From assembly GCF_008923185.1 (NCBI RefSeq), contig NZ_WBMT01000020.1:1-64000 (forward strand): a stretch of 64,000 nucleotides of DNA, given 5' to 3'. The position numbers were made by a program, and so were the translations under genes. This stretch comes from Actinomadura rudentiformis. Its GTDB lineage: Bacteria > Actinomycetota > Actinomycetes > Streptosporangiales > Streptosporangiaceae. Shown here piece by piece: positions 60,745 to 64,000 of this stretch. Position 1 is the first letter of the stretch; every line of letters starts with the position of its first letter. A model generated the notes under the pieces. It worked only from the letters and a program-made list of their open reading frames with translations. It was not told where the DNA came from and did no database searches.

Positions 60745-62535
60745 TCAGGCGGAGTACATCCCTTCGATCTCGGCGGCGAAGTCCTTCATGACCACGTTGC
60801 GCTTCACCTTGAGGCTGGGCGTCATGTGACCGGCGCCCTCGGTGAAGTCGACGGCGAGGATCTCGTACTTCTTGATCGCCTCGGCGTGCGAGACCGACTT
60901 GTTCGCCTCGGCGACGGCGGATTCGATCTCGGCGATGACGTCCGGGTCGCGGCGCAGGTCCTCGACGGTCATGGCGGCGGGCTTGCCGCGCTGGTCCTTC
61001 CAGGGGGTGAGCGCCTCCTCGTCCAGCGTGATCAGGGCGCTGATGAACTTGCGCCCGTCGCCGACGACCAGGCACTGGCTGATCAGCGGGTGGGCGCGCA
61101 GCCGGTCCTCCAGCGGCGCGGGCGCCACGTTCTTGCCCGCCGCGGTGACGAGGATCTCCTTCTTGCGGCCGGTGATCTTGAGGTAGCCCTCGGAGTCCAG
61201 AGAGCCGAGGTCGCCGGTGTGGAACCAGCCGTCCTCCAAGGCCTCCTTGGAGGCGGTCTCGTTGTTCCAGTAGCCGGTCATGATGTTGACGCCCTGGACG
61301 AGGACCTCGCCGTCCTCGGCGATGCGGATCGTCACGCCGGGGATCGGCCGCCCGACGGTGCCGATCTTGATGGCGGTGGGCCGGTTGACGGTCGCGGGGG
61401 CGGTGGTCTCGGTCAGGCCGTAGCCCTCCAGGATCGTGATCCCCACGCCGCGGAAGAAGTGGCCGAGCCGTTCACCGAGCGCCGCGCCGCCCGACACCGC
61501 GTACTCCACCTTGCCGCCGACGGCCGCGCGCAGCTTGCCGTACACCAGCACGTCGAAGACCTTGTGCTTGAGCTTGAGGCCGAGGCCGGGCCCGCCGTTC
61601 TGGAGGGCCTTGCTGTAGGCGATCGCGGTGTCGGCCGCCGCGGCGAAGATCTTGCCCTTGCCGTCGGCCGCGGCCTTCTGCTCGGCGCCGTTGTAGACCT
61701 TCTCGAAGACCCTCGGCACCGCGAGCAGGAACGTCGGCTGGAACGAGCCGAGGTCGGGCAGCAGGTTGGCGATGTCGCTGTGCCCCAGCACGATCCCGCC
61801 CTCGATGCAGGCGACCTGGATCAGCCGGGCGAACACGTGCGCCAGCGGCAGGAACAGCAGCGTCGAGCTGCCGTCGACCGCGACCTCGGCGATCGCGCCC
61901 TGGATGGCGTTGCGGGAGGTCAGGACGAAGTTGGCGTGGGTGAGCTCGCACCCCTTGGGGCGGCCGGTGGTGCCGGAGGTATAGACGAGCGTGGCCAGGT
62001 CCTGGCCGGTGCGGCTGCGGCGCCGCTCCTCGATCACCTCGTCGGTGACGTCCTTGCCCTGGGCCACCACGGCGTCGAGGCCGCCCGTGTCGATGCCCCA
62101 GACATGCGAGAGGCCCGGGAGCTCGTCCCGGACCTCGGCGATCGTGGCCTGGTGCTGGTCGGTCTCGGCGAAGACGGCCTTGGTCGCGGAGTCTCCGATG
62201 ATCCACTGGATCTGCTCGGGGGAGGACGTCTCGTAGATCGGCACGGCGACCGCGCCGGCGGTCCACACGGCGTAGTCGAGAACGGTCCACTCGTACCGCG
62301 TCTTGGACATGATGGCGACACGGTCGCCGGGCTCGATGCCGGCCGCGACCAGGCCCTTGGCGATGGCGGTGACCTCGTTGGCGAACTCGCCCGCGGTCAC
62401 GGCGCGCCAGGCACTCCCGTCCTTGCGGCGGAGGACGATCTGGCCTGGCTTCTCGGCAGCCCGGTCGAACGGCGCGTCGGTCAGATTGGTGGAGCCTGGC
62501 ACCTCCACCATGGCGGGGACACTGAACTCGCGCAC
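60745..62535 (-). CDS. Long-chain acyl-CoA synthetase (FadD15-like)
   Basis: 596-residue AMP-forming ligase activating fatty acids. Motifs: LVYTSGTTGRPKGCEL (AMP/ATP loop), GYGLTETTAP and the hinge TGRKKEILVTAAGKNVAP. GTG 62535 (AAGGAG upstream) starts VREFSVP. Like FadD15-type enzymes it is soluble, lacking membrane helices. Confidence 0.94.
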   Translation of the reverse strand: MREFSVPAMVEVPGSTNLTDAPFDRAAEKPGQIVLRRKDGSAWRAVTAGEFANEVTAIAKGLVAAGIEPGDRVAIMSKTRYEWTVLDYAVWTAGAVAVPIYETSSPEQIQWIIGDSATKAVFAETDQHQATIAEVRDELPGLSHVWGIDTGGLDAVVAQGKDVTDEVIEERRRSRTGQDLATLVYTSGTTGRPKGCELTHANFVLTSRNAIQGAIAEVAVDGSSTLLFLPLAHVFARLIQVACIEGGIVLGHSDIANLLPDLGSFQPTFLLAVPRVFEKVYNGAEQKAAADGKGKIFAAAADTAIAYSKALQNGGPGLGLKLKHKVFDVLVYGKLRAAVGGKVEYAVSGGAALGERLGHFFRGVGITILEGYGLTETTAPATVNRPTAIKIGTVGRPIPGVTIRIAEDGEVLVQGVNIMTGYWNNETASKEALEDGWFHTGDLGSLDSEGYLKITGRKKEILVTAAGKNVAPAPLEDRLRAHPLISQCLVVGDGRKFISALITLDEEALTPWKDQRGKPAAMTVEDLRRDPDVIAEIESAVAEANKSVSHAEAIKKYEILAVDFTEGAGHMTPSLKVKRNVVMKDFAAEIEGMYSA

Positions 62536-62765
62536 GGCCTACTCCTTGCTTGGACGCTGCAAACGGCGGGCAAGACGGTACAGGTTTCCTTAACGCAGAG
62601 GATACCCACCGGTAGGAAAGCATCTGTTCACCCCTATGCGGCCTTTGCCTTCCGGTTAACGGTGAGGCAAAGTCCGGGACCGGTCACCCGGACATGGCCG
62701 CCCGTTCGCCTACCCTTGAGCTGGAACGATGCGGGGAGTCTCACGGATGTGATTCGGGGAGGGCC

Positions 62766-63464
62766 ATGTCGCTGCTCGAGGTGATCGCGCTGGACGCCGC
62801 CGACGCGAGGGCGGCGGAGGAGGGCGGCGCGGACCGGATCGAGGTCGTCGCGGACATGGCCGCGGACGGCCTCACGCCCGATCCGGACGTGGTGGCGAGG
62901 ATGAGGGACGTCACCTCGCTCCCGCTGCGGGTGATGTTGCGGGCCAACGCCGGGTTCCGCACCTCCGCGCACGAGCTCGACCGGCTCCGGGCCGCCGCCG
63001 AGACCCTCAAGAAGGTGGGCGCGGACGGCTTCGTGCTGGGCTTCCTCGACTCGTTCAGCCAGATCGACATCGGCGCGACCAACAAGCTGGCGGCCGTCGT
63101 CACGCCGCTGCCCTGGACGTTCCACCGCGCGCTGGATCACGCTCTTGACCCGGTGCCCGCCTGGACGACGGTCAAGGAGCTGGGCGGCACGCTCGACACC
63201 GTTCTCACCGCGGGTTCGGCCCGCGGCGTCGACAGCGGCGTGGACCTGCTGGTCCGCCGTGCCGCCGAGGGGCCCGCGGCCGCCGCCATGATCATGGCCG
63301 GGGGCGGGCTGCGCCGCAAGCACGTGGCGATCCTGGGCGCTGCCGGTGTCTCCAAGTTCCACGTCGGCACGGCCGTGCGCCCCGACGGGGCCTGGGAGGC
63401 CCCGGTCGACGCGGCCCTGGTTCGGGAGTGGCGGGCCCTGGTCTCCGCCGCGACCGGTGACTAG
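62766..63464 (+). CDS. cutC: CutC-family protein
   Basis: 232-residue TIM-barrel protein: LLEVIALDAADARAAEEGGADRIEVV at the N-terminus, DGFVLGFLD, TFHRALDH and VLTAGSARGVDSG. CutC proteins are associated with copper homeostasis, though the biochemical role is disputed. ATG 62766 has GGGGAGGGCC upstream; the longer in-frame start at 62694 is unlikely. Confidence 0.93.
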   Translation: MSLLEVIALDAADARAAEEGGADRIEVVADMAADGLTPDPDVVARMRDVTSLPLRVMLRANAGFRTSAHELDRLRAAAETLKKVGADGFVLGFLDSFSQIDIGATNKLAAVVTPLPWTFHRALDHALDPVPAWTTVKELGGTLDTVLTAGSARGVDSGVDLLVRRAAEGPAAAAMIMAGGGLRRKHVAILGAAGVSKFHVGTAVRPDGAWEAPVDAALVREWRALVSAATGD

Positions 63465-63564
63465 GCCCGCGACCGGGCGCCCGACTGGGCGCGCGACCGG
63501 ACCCGCGGACTCGCGCCGCTGACACCCGGCAAGGACAGGGGTCATTGATTCGGTTCCGTCCCAT

Positions 63565-63570
63565 TAGAGT
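63565..63570 (+). promoter_or_regulatory. -10 element of the metallophosphoesterase gene
   Basis: TAGAGT ends six bases before ATG 63577, without a ribosome site between: another likely leaderless transcript. Confidence 0.45.
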
Positions 63571-63576
63571 CAGTTC

Positions 63577-64000
63577 ATGCGGATCCATGTGGTGAGCGAC
63601 GTCCACGGCCGCGCGGAGGCCCTTAAACGCGCGGGCGACGGGGCGGACGCGTTCATCTGCCTGGGCGACCTGATCTTGTTCATCGACTACTCCGACCACG
63701 GGCAGGGCATCTTCGCCGACCTGTTCGGGCAGGAGAACGCCGACCGCTTCATCGAGCTGCGGACCCAGAAGCGCTTCGACGAGGCCCGGGACTTCTCCCG
63801 GCGCATGTGGGAGTCGCTCGACGGGGACGCCTGGCCGCATATCGAACGTGCAGTGCACAGGCAGTACGAAGAGCTCTTCGCGGCGATGCCGGTTCCGGCC
63901 TACCTCACCTACGGCAACGTCGACGTCCCGCACATGTGGCCCGAGCACGTCAAGGACGGGCACACCGTCCTGGACGGCGAGGTCGTCGAGCTCGGCGGCC
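63577..64000 (+). CDS. Metallophosphoesterase, N-terminal part, cut by window edge
   Basis: The first 141 residues of a calcineurin-like phosphoesterase. The metal motifs SDVHGRAEA (DxH), CLGDLILF (GD) and YGNVDVPH (GNxD) are present. The C-terminal His motifs lie beyond the window. Substrate unknown. A leaderless start is likely. Confidence 0.92.
   Translation, partial: MRIHVVSDVHGRAEALKRAGDGADAFICLGDLILFIDYSDHGQGIFADLFGQENADRFIELRTQKRFDEARDFSRRMWESLDGDAWPHIERAVHRQYEELFAAMPVPAYLTYGNVDVPHMWPEHVKDGHTVLDGEVVELGG

Noticed and set aside
60703..62784. 693-codon plus-strand frame opposite the acyl-CoA synthetase
   Set aside because: Antisense shadow of a clear AMP-forming ligase.

Overview
This window is high-GC chromosomal DNA from a filamentous actinomycete. 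It carries GTG and TTG starts, dense operons, a bcc-aa3 respiratory chain, PimB-like mannosyltransferase, ErpA, PspA/PspAA/PspAB, and XRE/DUF397 gene pairs. The gene content suggests Streptosporangiales, perhaps Thermomonosporaceae; this placement is inferred from gene content only. Most of the window is conserved core genome. One degraded accessory island lies at about 32.8-39.0 kb.

Layout. 0-5 kb: dihydrolipoyl acyltransferase (cut by the window edge), lpdA, pepA and the cobalamin pair cobU-cobS, all on the minus strand. 5-12 kb: a small conserved protein, an aldo/keto reductase, a DUF3043 membrane protein, then a membrane-stress locus pspA-pspAA followed by two tandem htpX-pspAB cassettes and a SIMPL-domain protein. 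12-20 kb: nadA, erpA, a PfkB kinase, tusA, cysteine desulfurase, and ctaC-ctaD-ctaF of the aa3 oxidase. 20-28 kb: cell-envelope enzymes (L,D-transpeptidase, M48 and gluzincin peptidases, CHAP and two NlpC/P60 hydrolases). Two of the hydrolases sit behind adjacent c-di-AMP (ydaO-type) riboswitches. 28-32.8 kb: NYN-domain protein, exonuclease/GIY-YIG fusion, rhomboid protease and a stand-alone Lrp-type sensor domain.

The 32.8-39.0 kb island is bounded by near-identical inverted repeats of about 100 bp. It holds a Scr1-type XRE regulator with DUF397, pieces of DUF6879, a truncated methyltransferase, an orphan CdiI-like immunity gene, a frameshifted Imm26-like gene and an SDR/TetR pair with paired palindromic operators. 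The mix of intact regulators, orphan immunity genes and fragments looks like a recombination-prone polymorphic locus.

39-48 kb returns to core genes: trpD, a receiver-like protein, ctaE-qcrC-qcrA-qcrB (oxidase subunit III and the bc1 complex), PimB-like mannosyltransferase and a secreted esterase. 48-52 kb: a MecA_N-type penicillin-binding protein and an MFS/TetR pair.

52.3-59.9 kb is the most unusual part. A 1038-residue single-pass membrane protein has about 600 cytoplasmic residues of Arg/Pro/Glu/Gly repeats and an extracytoplasmic LytM (M23) domain in which every expected metal or catalytic residue is replaced. It overlaps a multi-haem-type membrane protein, which overlaps a NuoF-ferredoxin fusion. 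A DUF4142 protein and a DUF1996 protein with a long Gln/Asn/Gly tract follow. The overlaps imply co-translation, and the order suggests an NADH-to-membrane electron path tied to an envelope scaffold. The window ends with an NAD(P)-binding protein, an acyl-CoA synthetase, CutC and the start of a metallophosphoesterase.
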